Made by a program: the position numbers and the translations under genes. The notes beneath the pieces are model-generated. The model was not told the origin of the DNA. It worked only from the letters and a program-made list of their open reading frames with translations, and ran no database searches. Positions 31,069 through 40,000 of a stretch of 45,796 nt of DNA are shown one piece after another. This DNA is from Streptomyces phaeochromogenes (GTDB lineage Bacteria; Actinomycetota; Actinomycetes; Streptomycetales; Streptomycetaceae), in contig NZ_LIQZ01000064.1 of NCBI RefSeq assembly GCF_001418655.1, positions 1-45,796 on the forward strand. The letters are read 5' to 3'. How positions within the stretch are numbered: position 1 is the first letter of the stretch; every line of letters starts with the position of its first letter.

Positions 31069-32825
31069 AGCGCCGTCCTTGAGAGTGCGGGTACGTCGTC
31101 AGGCAGTTCCACGACGCGGTCGCAGGCAGCGAGCAGTGCCGGGGCCGAGGCGATCAGCAGCGTCGAGCGGCCTGCCCGGACACCGCGCAGCCGGCCCGCG
31201 ATCGTGTGCTCGGTGACCGAGTCGACCGCGGTGGTCGGGTCGTGCAGCACGAGCACCGGCGCGTCGCTCGCCAGCGCGCGGGCGAGCGCGACCCGCTGGC
31301 GCTGGCCGCCAGAGAGCCGGTTGCCGCCCTCGCCGACCGGGACGTCGAGGTCGGCCGCGAAGTCGTCGCAAGCGGCGGCCCGCATCGCGGCGTCCACCCG
31401 CTGGGGCGCGCCCGCGATCACGGCGACGTTGTCGCGGAGGGTGCCGCTGAACAGTGTGACGCGGTGGGGCGCGACGGTGACCCGTGCGCGGTACTCGACC
31501 GGGGACAGCTCCCGCGCCGCGATCCCGTCGAGCCGCGCCTCGACCCCTCCCTCGGGCCGCGGGTCCAGCAGCGCCTCGACGACACGGGCGGCGGTCCGGT
31601 CGTCTGCGCGTACGCCCACGAGCTCGCCGGGCTCGACCCGGATCGTCACCCCGGGCCCGGAGATGCTCGGCACGACCACGTCCAGCTCCGGCAGCGCGGT
31701 GACCTCCCGCCGGGTCGCGTCATCGGGCCCGGCCGTCGACGCGGCGTTGTCCCGCAGCACGTCGAGGACACGCACGGACGAGGCGCGGGCGCCGGCGAGA
31801 TTGGGGACGGACGTGCTCGCGATCGCCTGGATCTGCGGCAGCAGCGCCTGGGCGAGGCCGACGGCGGTGATCAGCCCGCCGATGCTGAGCTGTCCGTCCA
31901 CGGCGAACCAGCCCGCCAGCCCCACCACCGCGGCGACGAACGTGCCGCTGACCACGCCAGAGCCCACAAGGAACCTCCCCAGCAGGCCCGCGTTGCGCCT
32001 GGCGCCGACAAGGGTCTCCTGGCTTGCCTGCCGGTACCGGCTGGTCGCCTCGGCCTCGGCACGCATCCCCTTGATCACCCGGTAGCCGGCGACCAGGTCC
32101 GTGGCCTGTCCGACCGTGGAGGCCAGCAGCCCCTGGTACTCGCGGGTGTCCCGGGAGAGCCGCTCGCTGAGCACGCCCATCGACCAGACCGCGACCGGTG
32201 CCCCGAACAGCACCACGAGTCCGAGCAGCCAGTGCGTGGCCAGCAGCGATATCGCGATGAATCCGATGGCTGTGACCCTCGAGACCGGGATGATCGTCAG
32301 GATCACCGCGTTGGACAGGCGCGCGACGTCGCTCGTCATCACCGAGACCACGTTGCCGCCCGGCGCACGGGCGGTGCCGCCGACCGGGTGCAGCACGCCC
32401 GTGGAGAGGGTGCCGCGGAGTCGGTGCTGCAGTACCTGCACCGCGTGGGCGGTCAGCCGCAGCGAGAGCCTCGCCGCCGACGTCAGCGCGACGTAGAGGG
32501 CCACCAGCACGCCGAGCCACAGGACCAGCTGTCCCTCGTCCCCGGTCGCAACGGCCCGGTCGATCGCGAGTCCCATCACCAGCGGGACCGCGGACTCGCC
32601 CACCTGCCACACGATCGCCAGCAGCATCGCGGGAACGCTGATCCGCTTCACAGAGAAGATCACGCGCAGCAGGAACCGGCCCGGGGTGGTCCCCGGCCCG
32701 GACTCGAACGGCCGAGCGCCGAGCGGCTCGGCGGGAGCGAGCAGGAGCACTGGCAGCCGGCGGGTCAGCGGTCCTCGCCCCAGTCCTGCGGTGTCGGCGC
32801 CCGAGAAACGCAAGGAGTTCCTCAT
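31065..32825 (-). CDS. ABC transporter half with degenerate Walker A but intact signature
   Basis: A 586-residue half-transporter with an extended N-terminus of about 55 residues and six membrane helices. In the ATPase domain the Walker A site reads GVRADDRTAARV (about 404-415), with no G-K-T/S. Walker B is LVLHDP, and the switch histidine is replaced (LIASAPAL). The signature LSGGQRQR (504-508) is perfect. With its partner it gives one complete ATP site (partner Walker A/B plus this signature) and one dead site. ATG 32825 overlaps the esterase stop (ATGA), and the gene's stop overlaps the next start. Such asymmetric pairs are known among heterodimeric ABC exporters. Confidence 0.87.
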   Translation of the reverse strand: MRNSLRFSGADTAGLGRGPLTRRLPVLLLAPAEPLGARPFESGPGTTPGRFLLRVIFSVKRISVPAMLLAIVWQVGESAVPLVMGLAIDRAVATGDEGQLVLWLGVLVALYVALTSAARLSLRLTAHAVQVLQHRLRGTLSTGVLHPVGGTARAPGGNVVSVMTSDVARLSNAVILTIIPVSRVTAIGFIAISLLATHWLLGLVVLFGAPVAVWSMGVLSERLSRDTREYQGLLASTVGQATDLVAGYRVIKGMRAEAEATSRYRQASQETLVGARRNAGLLGRFLVGSGVVSGTFVAAVVGLAGWFAVDGQLSIGGLITAVGLAQALLPQIQAIASTSVPNLAGARASSVRVLDVLRDNAASTAGPDDATRREVTALPELDVVVPSISGPGVTIRVEPGELVGVRADDRTAARVVEALLDPRPEGGVEARLDGIAARELSPVEYRARVTVAPHRVTLFSGTLRDNVAVIAGAPQRVDAAMRAAACDDFAADLDVPVGEGGNRLSGGQRQRVALARALASDAPVLVLHDPTTAVDSVTEHTIAGRLRGVRAGRSTLLIASAPALLAACDRVVELPDDVPALSRTAL

Positions 32826-34018
32826 GCCTGGCTCCGATTCCTGCTCCGGAGCGGGAAGCACCAGAGCAGGGCATCGGCGAAGATTCCTCGCCACCATGCG
32901 TAGTCGTGTCCGCCGGCGAACTCTCTGTAGAGGGTGTCGTAGCCCTTCTCGGTGAGTACGTGGTCCAACCAGCGGCTGTGGGTGTTCGAGCTCTCCAGCT
33001 CACCGACGTCGTGGAAGATGCGGATCGGTGCCGTTTCTGCTGCCAGGTAGTCGGCGATCAGTGTCGGTACGGGGGTACGGCGCAGCAGCTCGCCCGATCG
33101 GGTGCCCCACCTGAGGTCAGGGTGGTACCCGCACGACGGGGACTGGAGGATGGCGTTGCCGAACGTCGTCGGGTGGTGGAGCGCTGTCCAGCCGGCGCAC
33201 AGACCGCCGAAGCTCTCGCCAGCCAGCGCAACGTCACCGGGGTCCCGCGAGAGCGGATACCGGTGGTGGAGCCACGGCAGCAGTTCCTGGACCAGCATCC
33301 GGGAGAACGCCGGGTTGCAGAGCAGCTCTTTGTCGCGCTGCGGTGCGGGCTGACCGACGAGGACCACCGCGCAGGGTCGGACCAGTCCCGCCCGGACCAG
33401 GGCGTCACGAACGCTCGGCGCGCTGTGGTCCGGCGTCCCGTCCAGGTGGATCACGAAGGGCAGTGGGCTCTCGTCCGAGAACCCTCCCGGGGGCATCGAG
33501 ACCCAGATGCGGCGTTCGTTTCCCAGGAGCTCGCTCGCCAGCACGGCAGCTTCCACGGCCGGGGCCGGCCGTGCTTCGGCCTGATCGAGCCAGGGCAACG
33601 GGACCGCGTCGGGCAGCACTGCCACCGAGGCCCCGGAGAACCGCTCCACCGAGCACTCCGAGAACCTCGGTGGCGGGTTGAACGGGTCCGGGAGCCGTGC
33701 GTCCTCACCCGTCGGCCCGCGTCGTGTGAACACGTACGAGAAGCGCAGGTCGGAACGCATCCGCAGGGTGAGTACGCGGAACGGCGTCCCCGCCACCGGG
33801 GCGAACTCCGTGTCGATCGGGTTGAAGCCGATTCTGGGGCCGATCACCACCGAGAGGGTGACCGTCGTGTCGTCTCCGGGCTCGTCGACGAACGTCACCT
33901 CCACCTCGTCCGCGGAGACCCGCTCGACCAGCGGTGCACCCGTCTCCTCGAGGTGTCGTCTGAACCTTTCCGGGCTCCACTCACCGGTCGACAGCTTCTC
34001 GACCAACGGATCAGCCAT
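32822..34018 (-). CDS. Enterochelin-esterase-like hydrolase (Fes/IroD family)
   Basis: A 398-residue cytoplasmic alpha/beta hydrolase. The N-terminal half (about 1-185) is the beta-rich domain of enterobactin esterases, and the catalytic half begins at RRIWVSMPPG. The nucleophile serine lies in VALAGESFGGLCAGW. The acid is probably in the FHDVGELESS segment, and the histidine is in FAGGHDYAWWRG. The family hydrolyses the ester backbone of ferric tri-catecholate siderophores to free iron after uptake. ATG 34018 lies inside the end of the ATPase gene (8-base overlap); an upstream in-frame GTG (34027) is possible. It implies that the imported siderophore is a catecholate ester. Confidence 0.86.
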   Translation of the reverse strand: MADPLVEKLSTGEWSPERFRRHLEETGAPLVERVSADEVEVTFVDEPGDDTTVTLSVVIGPRIGFNPIDTEFAPVAGTPFRVLTLRMRSDLRFSYVFTRRGPTGEDARLPDPFNPPPRFSECSVERFSGASVAVLPDAVPLPWLDQAEARPAPAVEAAVLASELLGNERRIWVSMPPGGFSDESPLPFVIHLDGTPDHSAPSVRDALVRAGLVRPCAVVLVGQPAPQRDKELLCNPAFSRMLVQELLPWLHHRYPLSRDPGDVALAGESFGGLCAGWTALHHPTTFGNAILQSPSCGYHPDLRWGTRSGELLRRTPVPTLIADYLAAETAPIRIFHDVGELESSNTHSRWLDHVLTEKGYDTLYREFAGGHDYAWWRGIFADALLWCFPLRSRNRSQA

Positions 34019-34865
34019 TTCTCGCACTCTCCACGTCGGTGTTGCCGGCGGACCACTGTCGGGTTCGTTCGCGGCCGAGCGGCACCACCTGGGGGCTGCC
34101 GGCCACCGGATCGGGCACCACCAGGCAGCGCAGGCCGAACACCTCCTCGACCAGCTCGGCCGTGACGACCTCGTCCGGAGTGCCCTCGGCGACCACGGCG
34201 CCGTCCTTCATGGCGATCAGGTGGGTGCCGTAGCGGGCGGCGTGGTTCAGGTCGTGCAGTACGGCGACCAGGGTGTGGCCGACGTGGTGCAGGTCGGTGA
34301 ACAGCTCCATCAGCTCGATCTGGTGGGTGATGTCGAGGAAGGTGGTCGGTTCATCGAGCAGCACGATGTCGGTGTGCTGCGCGAGCGCCATCGCCACCCA
34401 CACTCGCTGGCGCTGCCCGCCCGACAGCTCGTCCACCAGGCGCCCGGACAGGTCGGCGACCGAGGTCTGGTGCATCGCCCTGAGCACGGCCTGCTCGTCG
34501 TCCTCGGTCCACTGCCGGATGAACCCCTGGTGGGGGTACCGGCCCCGGGCCACGAGGTCGGCGACGGTGATCCCGTCCGGGGCGATCGAGGTCTGCGGCA
34601 GCAGTCCGACGCGCCGCGCCACCTCTTTGGCCCGGTAGGAGTTGATGTCGGCACCGTCGAGGACGACCTGTCCGGCCGACGGCCTCCGCAGTCGGGACAG
34701 GCTGCGCAGCAGGGTGGACTTGCCGCACGCGTTCGGCCCGACGATGACCGTGAACGACTCGTCGGGGATCGCCACCGAGAGGTGCTCGGAGATGATCCGC
34801 CTGTCGTAGCCGATCGTCGCCGACTCCACACGCAGGCGCGCGGTGTCGGGCGGGGTTGCGCTCAC
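34011..34865 (-). CDS. Ferric-siderophore ABC importer, ATPase (FecE/FepC family)
   Basis: A 284-residue ATPase with Walker A GPNACGKST, the Q-loop region GLLPQTSIAPDGITV, signature LSGGQRQR, Walker B IVLLDEPTTFLD and the switch histidine in VLHDLNHA. The G-R-Y-P-H-Q segment is typical of iron-siderophore importers. GTG 34865 overlaps the permease stop by 4 bases. It energises the two FecCD-type permeases encoded just upstream in the operon. Confidence 0.92.
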   Translation of the reverse strand: MSATPPDTARLRVESATIGYDRRIISEHLSVAIPDESFTVIVGPNACGKSTLLRSLSRLRRPSAGQVVLDGADINSYRAKEVARRVGLLPQTSIAPDGITVADLVARGRYPHQGFIRQWTEDDEQAVLRAMHQTSVADLSGRLVDELSGGQRQRVWVAMALAQHTDIVLLDEPTTFLDITHQIELMELFTDLHHVGHTLVAVLHDLNHAARYGTHLIAMKDGAVVAEGTPDEVVTAELVEEVFGLRCLVVPDPVAGSPQVVPLGRERTRQWSAGNTDVESARNG

Positions 34866-35920
34866 AGGCGTCTCCTGGCTTCGGTGAACAGCAGGTATCC
34901 GAGGTAGCCGCCGCCGAGCACGACGGTGATGATGCCGACCGGCAGCGGGGTGGGGGCGACGTGCTGGGCGAGGTAGTCCGACGCCAGACACATCAGCGCG
35001 CCGACGAAGGCGGCGGGGGCGAGGGTGATCCCGGCGGTGCGGGCGAGTCGGCGTCCGATCTGCGGCGCGACCAGCGAGATGAACGCGATCGGCCCCGACG
35101 CGGCCGTGACCGTCGCCGTCAGCGCCACTCCCACCAGGAGCAGGCCAAGGCGTGCGGGCGAGACCCGTACCCCTTGCGAGACGGCCGCGTCGTCACCCAG
35201 CTCCATCTGCCGCATCGGCCGGCTCAACATCCCGGCCAGCAGCAGGAGTACGGCGATGCAGGCGCCGCCGATGACGACCTGGTCCCAGGACACGCCGTTG
35301 AGCGACCCGGCACCCCACGCGGCCGCGGACATCGCCTGGTCCAGGTCGGCCTTGAGGATCAGCCAGGTGTTGAGCGACTCGAGCATCGCCGCGACGCCGA
35401 TGCCGACGATGATCAGCCGGAACCCCTGCACCCCTCGTCGGTGGGCGAGTACGTACACGGCCACGGCGGTGGCCATACCGCCCAGCAACGCCCCGCCGAC
35501 CAACTGCACGTAGGTGCCGTTGACGACCAGGATCACGATCAGCGCGCCGGTGTAGGAGCCTTGGGTGAACCCGACGATGCCGGGGTCGGCGAGCGGGTTG
35601 CGCAACAGTGACTGGAAGACCGCCCCGCTCACACCCAGGGCTGCGCCGAACACCAGCGCCGCCGTCACCCGGGGCAGCCGCCACTCGACCACGATGTCGT
35701 GGACGATGTCGGTCTCCCGGCCGGTCAGTGCGGAGAGCACCTGACCGGGGCTCAGCGAGTACGAGCCCGTCATCATCGCGAGGACCGCTGTACCGGCGAT
35801 CGCGACCGCGAGCACCGTGCAGACGACGACCGAGCGCCACTGGAGCCGTACCGCGATCCGCCGGTGCCGCAGCACCAGCACCCGCCGCCCGAAGTCCACC
35901 CGCGGAATGTGCGTGTTCAC
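34862..35920 (-). CDS. Ferric-siderophore ABC importer, permease (FecCD family)
   Basis: A 352-residue BtuC/FecCD permease with about nine or ten helices. Conserved features are RLPRVTAALVFGAALGVSGAVFQSLLRNPLADP, GSLNGVSWDQV, LGDDAAVSQGVRV and the coupling region GPIAFISLVAPQIGR. It forms the membrane channel with the other permease. It overlaps both neighbours by 4 bases. Confidence 0.92.
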   Translation of the reverse strand: MNTHIPRVDFGRRVLVLRHRRIAVRLQWRSVVVCTVLAVAIAGTAVLAMMTGSYSLSPGQVLSALTGRETDIVHDIVVEWRLPRVTAALVFGAALGVSGAVFQSLLRNPLADPGIVGFTQGSYTGALIVILVVNGTYVQLVGGALLGGMATAVAVYVLAHRRGVQGFRLIIVGIGVAAMLESLNTWLILKADLDQAMSAAAWGAGSLNGVSWDQVVIGGACIAVLLLLAGMLSRPMRQMELGDDAAVSQGVRVSPARLGLLLVGVALTATVTAASGPIAFISLVAPQIGRRLARTAGITLAPAAFVGALMCLASDYLAQHVAPTPLPVGIITVVLGGGYLGYLLFTEARRRL

Positions 35921-36960
35921 AGTCCGCTCGATTTCTTCCGCCGCACCAGCGCGACGAGAACGGGGGCGCCGACGAAGGCGGTGACGATACCCACGGGGAT
36001 CTCGCCGGGTCTCATCACGATGCGGCCGAGGATGTCGGAGACCAGGAGCAGGCTCGGGGCGAGGAGGATGCTGTAGGCGAAGATCCAGCGTTGGTGCGGG
36101 CCGACGATCCAGCGGGCCACGTGCGGCACCATGAGTCCGACGAATCCGATGGGTCCGGCGATCGCGGTGGCGCCACCGGCAAGGAGGGCGAGTGCGGTCA
36201 CCGCGAGCACACGGGTGCGTACCAACCGGACCCCTTGGGCGACCGCCAGCTCGTCACCCAGAGCCAGAGCGTTGAGCGGGCCCGACACCGCGAAGGCCAG
36301 GATGAGTGCCACCGCGAAGAACGGCAGGATCGGCCACACGACCTCGAGCGGGCGACCCGCGATCGACCCGGCGTTCCAGTTCCGCATCGCGTCGAAGGCG
36401 TCCGGGTCGGTCAACTGGAGCGCCTCCCTGGCGCCGCCGAGCACGGCACCGACGCAGACCCCGGCGAGCACCATGACCAACGGCGAGTGGCCCTGCCGTG
36501 TCGATCCGAGGGCGAGCACCAGGAGCGTGACGATCAGTGCCCCCGCGAACGCGAACCACATGTAGCCCTGGATGTCGCGGACGCCGAGCAGACCCACGGC
36601 GACCGTCACCGCGAAGGACGCACCGGCATGGACGCCGAGGAGACCCGGATCGGCCAAGGGATTGCGGGTGAGCGCCTGGATCAACGCGCCCGACAGACCG
36701 AGGGCGACGCCGACGACCAGACCCACGATCGTGCGCGGCAGCCGGAAGTCGCGGATCGCGAACTGGTCGACGTCGGCCGAGGAGTGGAACAGCGCGTCCC
36801 ACACAACTGACGGCGCGATCGCCGTCGACCCGATCATGACACTCAGCACCAGCAGGACCACCAGTACCACCAGTGCGACGACCAGGCCGAGCAGACGACG
36901 ACGCGGTCCGGGCACCGCCTCGGTGCCCGGACCGTCCTGCCGCAGGGCGAGGGCTGTCAC
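35917..36960 (-). CDS. Ferric-siderophore ABC importer, second permease (FecCD family)
   Basis: A 347-residue permease of the same family: RLPRTIVGLVVGVALGLSGALIQALTRNPLADPGLLGVHAGA, LGDELAVAQGVRLV and GPIGFVGLMVPHVARW. It forms a heterodimer with the permease encoded next. Its ATG overlaps the binding-protein stop (ATGA). Two distinct permeases plus one ATPase is the usual layout for hydroxamate or catecholate uptake in Gram-positive bacteria. Confidence 0.92.
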   Translation of the reverse strand: MTALALRQDGPGTEAVPGPRRRLLGLVVALVVLVVLLVLSVMIGSTAIAPSVVWDALFHSSADVDQFAIRDFRLPRTIVGLVVGVALGLSGALIQALTRNPLADPGLLGVHAGASFAVTVAVGLLGVRDIQGYMWFAFAGALIVTLLVLALGSTRQGHSPLVMVLAGVCVGAVLGGAREALQLTDPDAFDAMRNWNAGSIAGRPLEVVWPILPFFAVALILAFAVSGPLNALALGDELAVAQGVRLVRTRVLAVTALALLAGGATAIAGPIGFVGLMVPHVARWIVGPHQRWIFAYSILLAPSLLLVSDILGRIVMRPGEIPVGIVTAFVGAPVLVALVRRKKSSGL

Positions 36961-37967
36961 TGCTTGCCGGGGAGGGTCGCCAGTGCGCTGTCGAGCGAGT
37001 CCAGGTACCGGATGACGGGCCCGTAGGAGTTGTTGCCGGGGCAGAAGACCCCCAGCGCTCGATCGGAGCCCACGGCAGGCAGCGCCTTCCAGGTGTTGGT
37101 CGCGACCACCGACTTGAAGGGCTCCGTCGGCTTGCCGTCGGCGTCGACGGGGTAGGTGATCACGTCGTACTTGGACAGCTCACTGATCTGCTCGAACGGC
37201 AGGGACTCGTAGGCCAGGGGGTCCTTGCCCTCGGCTGCCTCGGGGAGGTCCAGGCCGATGTCGTCCCGGGCGATCTCGGAGCAGCCGATGTCCGCGATGT
37301 AGAACGTCCCGGGATCGCTCCAGTCTCCGCGGGAGACGTCGACGAACGAGGTGTCGTTGATGATCTTGCCGTAGGTCTTCTGGATCTTGGCGACCTTTTC
37401 CTTGAACTCCGCCTTCTGCCGGCTGAGCGCATCCGCGGTGTTGCCGGCCTCCGCGATCGCGTCGGCGAAGGCCTTCCACTCGGTGTCGAGCCCCCAGGAC
37501 ACGGTCGGGGCGATTGCCTCAAGCTGCTTGCCGACCTTGTCCCAGTCATCCGAGGAGAACTGGACCAGGATGAGGTCCGGCTTGAGGGCGGCGAGCTTCT
37601 CGAGGTCCACCTCACCACCGCTGTTGCCGATGATCTCGGCTGCCTCGTACGCGGTCCTCTGTTCCTCCGGCAGCACGTTGAGCTCGGACTCGGACGCCTC
37701 GGTGACGCCCACCGGCTTGCCGCCCAGATCGATGAAGGGGAGGTTCGTGTTGCCGATGGTGACGATTCGCTTGGGGTCGGCGGGAACCTCGATGGTGCCG
37801 TTCTCGGCCTTGACGCTGTGGGGCTCGCCGGCCTTGTCGCTTCGGGTCCCGGCGGCCTTGTCGCCGGTGTCGTCGCCGTCACCGCCGCAGGCGGTGAGGA
37901 CGAGCGAGGCGCTCATCAGTGCGGCAGCAAGGGCTGCGCCGCGTCTCATCAGGGGGGTGTTGCTCAT
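36957..37967 (-). CDS. Siderophore-binding lipoprotein (FecB/FepB family)
   Basis: A 336-residue class III binding protein. The signal peptide ends in the lipobox LTAC, so it is anchored to the outer face of the membrane. A Gly/Asp-rich linker follows. The two lobes include RIVTIGNTNLPFIDLGGKPVGV, LAALKPDLILVQFSSDDW and a long helix with KEKVAKIQK. It captures the ferric siderophore for the permease pair. A GAAAAGAAG purine stretch precedes ATG 37967, 39 bases after the upstream fusion gene, so they share one message. Confidence 0.92.
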   Translation of the reverse strand: MSNTPLMRRGAALAAALMSASLVLTACGGDGDDTGDKAAGTRSDKAGEPHSVKAENGTIEVPADPKRIVTIGNTNLPFIDLGGKPVGVTEASESELNVLPEEQRTAYEAAEIIGNSGGEVDLEKLAALKPDLILVQFSSDDWDKVGKQLEAIAPTVSWGLDTEWKAFADAIAEAGNTADALSRQKAEFKEKVAKIQKTYGKIINDTSFVDVSRGDWSDPGTFYIADIGCSEIARDDIGLDLPEAAEGKDPLAYESLPFEQISELSKYDVITYPVDADGKPTEPFKSVVATNTWKALPAVGSDRALGVFCPGNNSYGPVIRYLDSLDSALATLPGKQ

Positions 37968-38006
37968 GGGTGGTCTTCTTTTCTCTTGTTCTGGGTCTGG
38001 AGGGGT

Positions 38007-39872
38007 TCAGTCGGCGGTGGAGCGGAGGAGCTCATGGACGGTGGCTCCCAGGCCGACGGTGTGCGCCGACCTGCGCGTGAGGCCGGCCCGGGCGATGACG
38101 GCGTCCAGCTCCGCTGCGGTGCGAAGGCCGGAACCGTGGCAGACCAGGCCGATCAGGTCCGCCTCGCCGTCGTGCTCGTCGAGGTCGTCGGTGTCGAAGA
38201 CCTCCTCGATCAGCAGCACCCGTCCGCCGGGGACGAGGTTCTCGGCTGCCCGGCGCAGTGCGTGAGCAGCGTCGGCGTCGGGCAGGGTCTTGAAGGCGCG
38301 GCTGATGAGAACGGCGTCGGCTTTTGGGCTGGGCTCGAAGACGGACTGCTCCAGCACGCCGACCCGCGTGCGTTGCTGGTCCTCGGGAATCGTGGCGGGC
38401 AGGTCGCGGCGCAGCCAGTCGGCCTGGGCGGGCAGGGCGCAGATCGTCACGCGCAGGGTTTCGTGGGCTGCGACGTACTCACGGGCGTGGGCGCCGGCAC
38501 CTCCGGAGTGGATCACCAGGTGCTGGACTCCGGCAAGCAGGTCGGACGTGGCGATCGGTTCGGCCAGAGCGGGCTGGAACTTCGCCAGGCGCTCCAGGTG
38601 ACGGTCCTCGTAGTCCTGCTCGGCTCGCACGTCGTCAAAGGTCTGGCCGGTGACCGAGGCGTAGGCGGGCCGGCCGGTGCGGACCGACTCCGTGAGGCCG
38701 TGGATCCCGAGCATCTCGCGACCGACCACCCCGGCGGAGTGGAGCCGGTCGGCGATGAACTCGAGAGTGAGGACGTCGCCTACCGGCGTCAGGGCGTAGT
38801 GACACGGTTCTGTCTCGGTCACCACGTCCAGGGTGTGCAGGTAACGCAGCAGCTTGCCCAGAGCGCGCTCGTCGGCGCCGACCTTGGCGGCCAACTCGGT
38901 CACGCTGGTCACGCCGCGGGAGACCAGATCGGGAACGCCCAGCTCGACGGCGGTGCGGATCGCGATCGGCGCGACGAGCTCGGTCAGGTCGTGGAGCTTC
39001 TGGAACGGGGTGACCGTCCTCTCGGGGTCGGGTACCGCCCCGTCGGTCTCCAGTGCGACGACCTCGGAGCGACGCCAGTAGCCGGCGAAGTCGATGTCCT
39101 CCTTGGGCACGCCCCGGTCCTCGACCAGGTGCCGGCGGATGTCCCGGACGGCCGTGTGCTCGCCGGCCAGCCACGCGAACGCCTGGCCCGACCACCACTC
39201 CGCGCTGCGGACGGTCTCGGTGAGCAGCGACACGGTCCCGGCCGTTTCGCCGGGGCGGACCAGCCACGTCACGTCGACCCCGGGCAGCTCGCGCAGCTCC
39301 TGGCGGTGGGCGTCCTCGGCGATCTCGATGAACACCTGTGCCCGGGCGTCGGGCGGGAGCTCGTCGAGCAGGCGGCCGATCGCGGGGAGTGCGGTGTCGT
39401 CGCCTGCCACGAGAAACCAGTCGGCGCCGGTCGGGAACGCCTTGGACGTGCTCGGGCCGCTGAGGTGGATCCGGTCACCCGGCCGGGTGCGATAGGCCCA
39501 CGTCGTTCCCGCGCCCACCCCGTGCCTGACGAAGTCCACGTCCAGCTCGCCGGCCTCGGGGTCCCAGCGGCGGACCGTGTAGACCCTCGACAGCGGTCGA
39601 GGATCCTTGGGCACGATCAACTTGGCCTCGCCCTGGACCGGGAGCACCGGATCGCGCTGACCTGGGTACGGGAAGTAGAACCCGAGGTCGTCGTCGAAGC
39701 CCGCGGACTCGAAGGGCGGCCGCACGAGGCCGTCCGCTGTGGTGAACGCACGCAACTGTTCGCCGCTCAGCGTGACCCGTCGCATCCCCGGGGTGATGTC
39801 GACAGTCCGGACCACCTCGACCTCACGCAGGGTCGGCGAGTGCACGGTGAGTCGGCGCGAGGTTCTGGGCAT
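38007..39872 (-). CDS. Siderophore-interacting ferric reductase fused to a methyltransferase-like domain
   Basis: A 621-residue two-domain protein. Residues 10-270 are a SIP/ViuB-type flavoprotein: RVYT (96-99, FAD), VDFVRHGVGAGTTWAYRTRPGD, LVAGDDTALPAI and the closing GYWRRSE (264-270). They reduce Fe(III) in siderophores. Residues about 285-621 match O-methyltransferases: a winged-helix dimerisation part (VTELAAKVGADERALGKLLRYL), a SAM-like GGAGA loop (457-461), and LVPGGRVLLIEE. However, the usual acid at the end of strand 2 reads TICALP, and the catalytic L-H-D-W region is FKTLPD, lacking histidine. The second half may thus bind rather than methylate. It is the first gene of the leftward uptake operon, next to an iron-box-like site. 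Confidence 0.85.
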   Translation of the reverse strand: MPRTSRRLTVHSPTLREVEVVRTVDITPGMRRVTLSGEQLRAFTTADGLVRPPFESAGFDDDLGFYFPYPGQRDPVLPVQGEAKLIVPKDPRPLSRVYTVRRWDPEAGELDVDFVRHGVGAGTTWAYRTRPGDRIHLSGPSTSKAFPTGADWFLVAGDDTALPAIGRLLDELPPDARAQVFIEIAEDAHRQELRELPGVDVTWLVRPGETAGTVSLLTETVRSAEWWSGQAFAWLAGEHTAVRDIRRHLVEDRGVPKEDIDFAGYWRRSEVVALETDGAVPDPERTVTPFQKLHDLTELVAPIAIRTAVELGVPDLVSRGVTSVTELAAKVGADERALGKLLRYLHTLDVVTETEPCHYALTPVGDVLTLEFIADRLHSAGVVGREMLGIHGLTESVRTGRPAYASVTGQTFDDVRAEQDYEDRHLERLAKFQPALAEPIATSDLLAGVQHLVIHSGGAGAHAREYVAAHETLRVTICALPAQADWLRRDLPATIPEDQQRTRVGVLEQSVFEPSPKADAVLISRAFKTLPDADAAHALRRAAENLVPGGRVLLIEEVFDTDDLDEHDGEADLIGLVCHGSGLRTAAELDAVIARAGLTRRSAHTVGLGATVHELLRSTAD

Positions 39873-39948
39873 GCGGGGAACTGACCTTTCCGGTCGCTTC
39901 GAGGGCAGGAGTCGCGCACCGGCATCGGGAGGGCGTGCACTGCTAAAG

Positions 39949-39967
39949 TTAGGTGAACCTTACCTAC
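39949..39967. promoter_or_regulatory. Iron-box-like operator (DmdR/IdeR type)
   Basis: TTAGGTGAACCTTACCTAC resembles the actinobacterial iron-repressor consensus TTAGGTTAGGCTAACCTAA, with matching outer arms TTAGGT and ACCTA. It lies in the divergent gap, 76 bases before the SIP fusion gene and 33 bases before the AraC-type gene. Iron-loaded DmdR/IdeR would repress both directions; this is inference from the motif and context. Confidence 0.65.
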
Positions 39968-40000
39968 GATGGTGTGCGCAAACTGCCGTAGAGTTAGGAC

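Noticed and set aside
30199..32085. 628-codon plus-strand open frame opposite the ABC transporter genes
   Set aside because: Antisense shadow; His/Arg/Gly-rich composition without domain similarity.
36873..39884. Very long plus-strand open frame (about 1000 codons) opposite the SIP fusion and binding-protein genes
   Set aside because: It is the antisense shadow common in high-GC DNA. The minus-strand genes show real families, lipobox and overlaps, while this frame has no recognisable domain.
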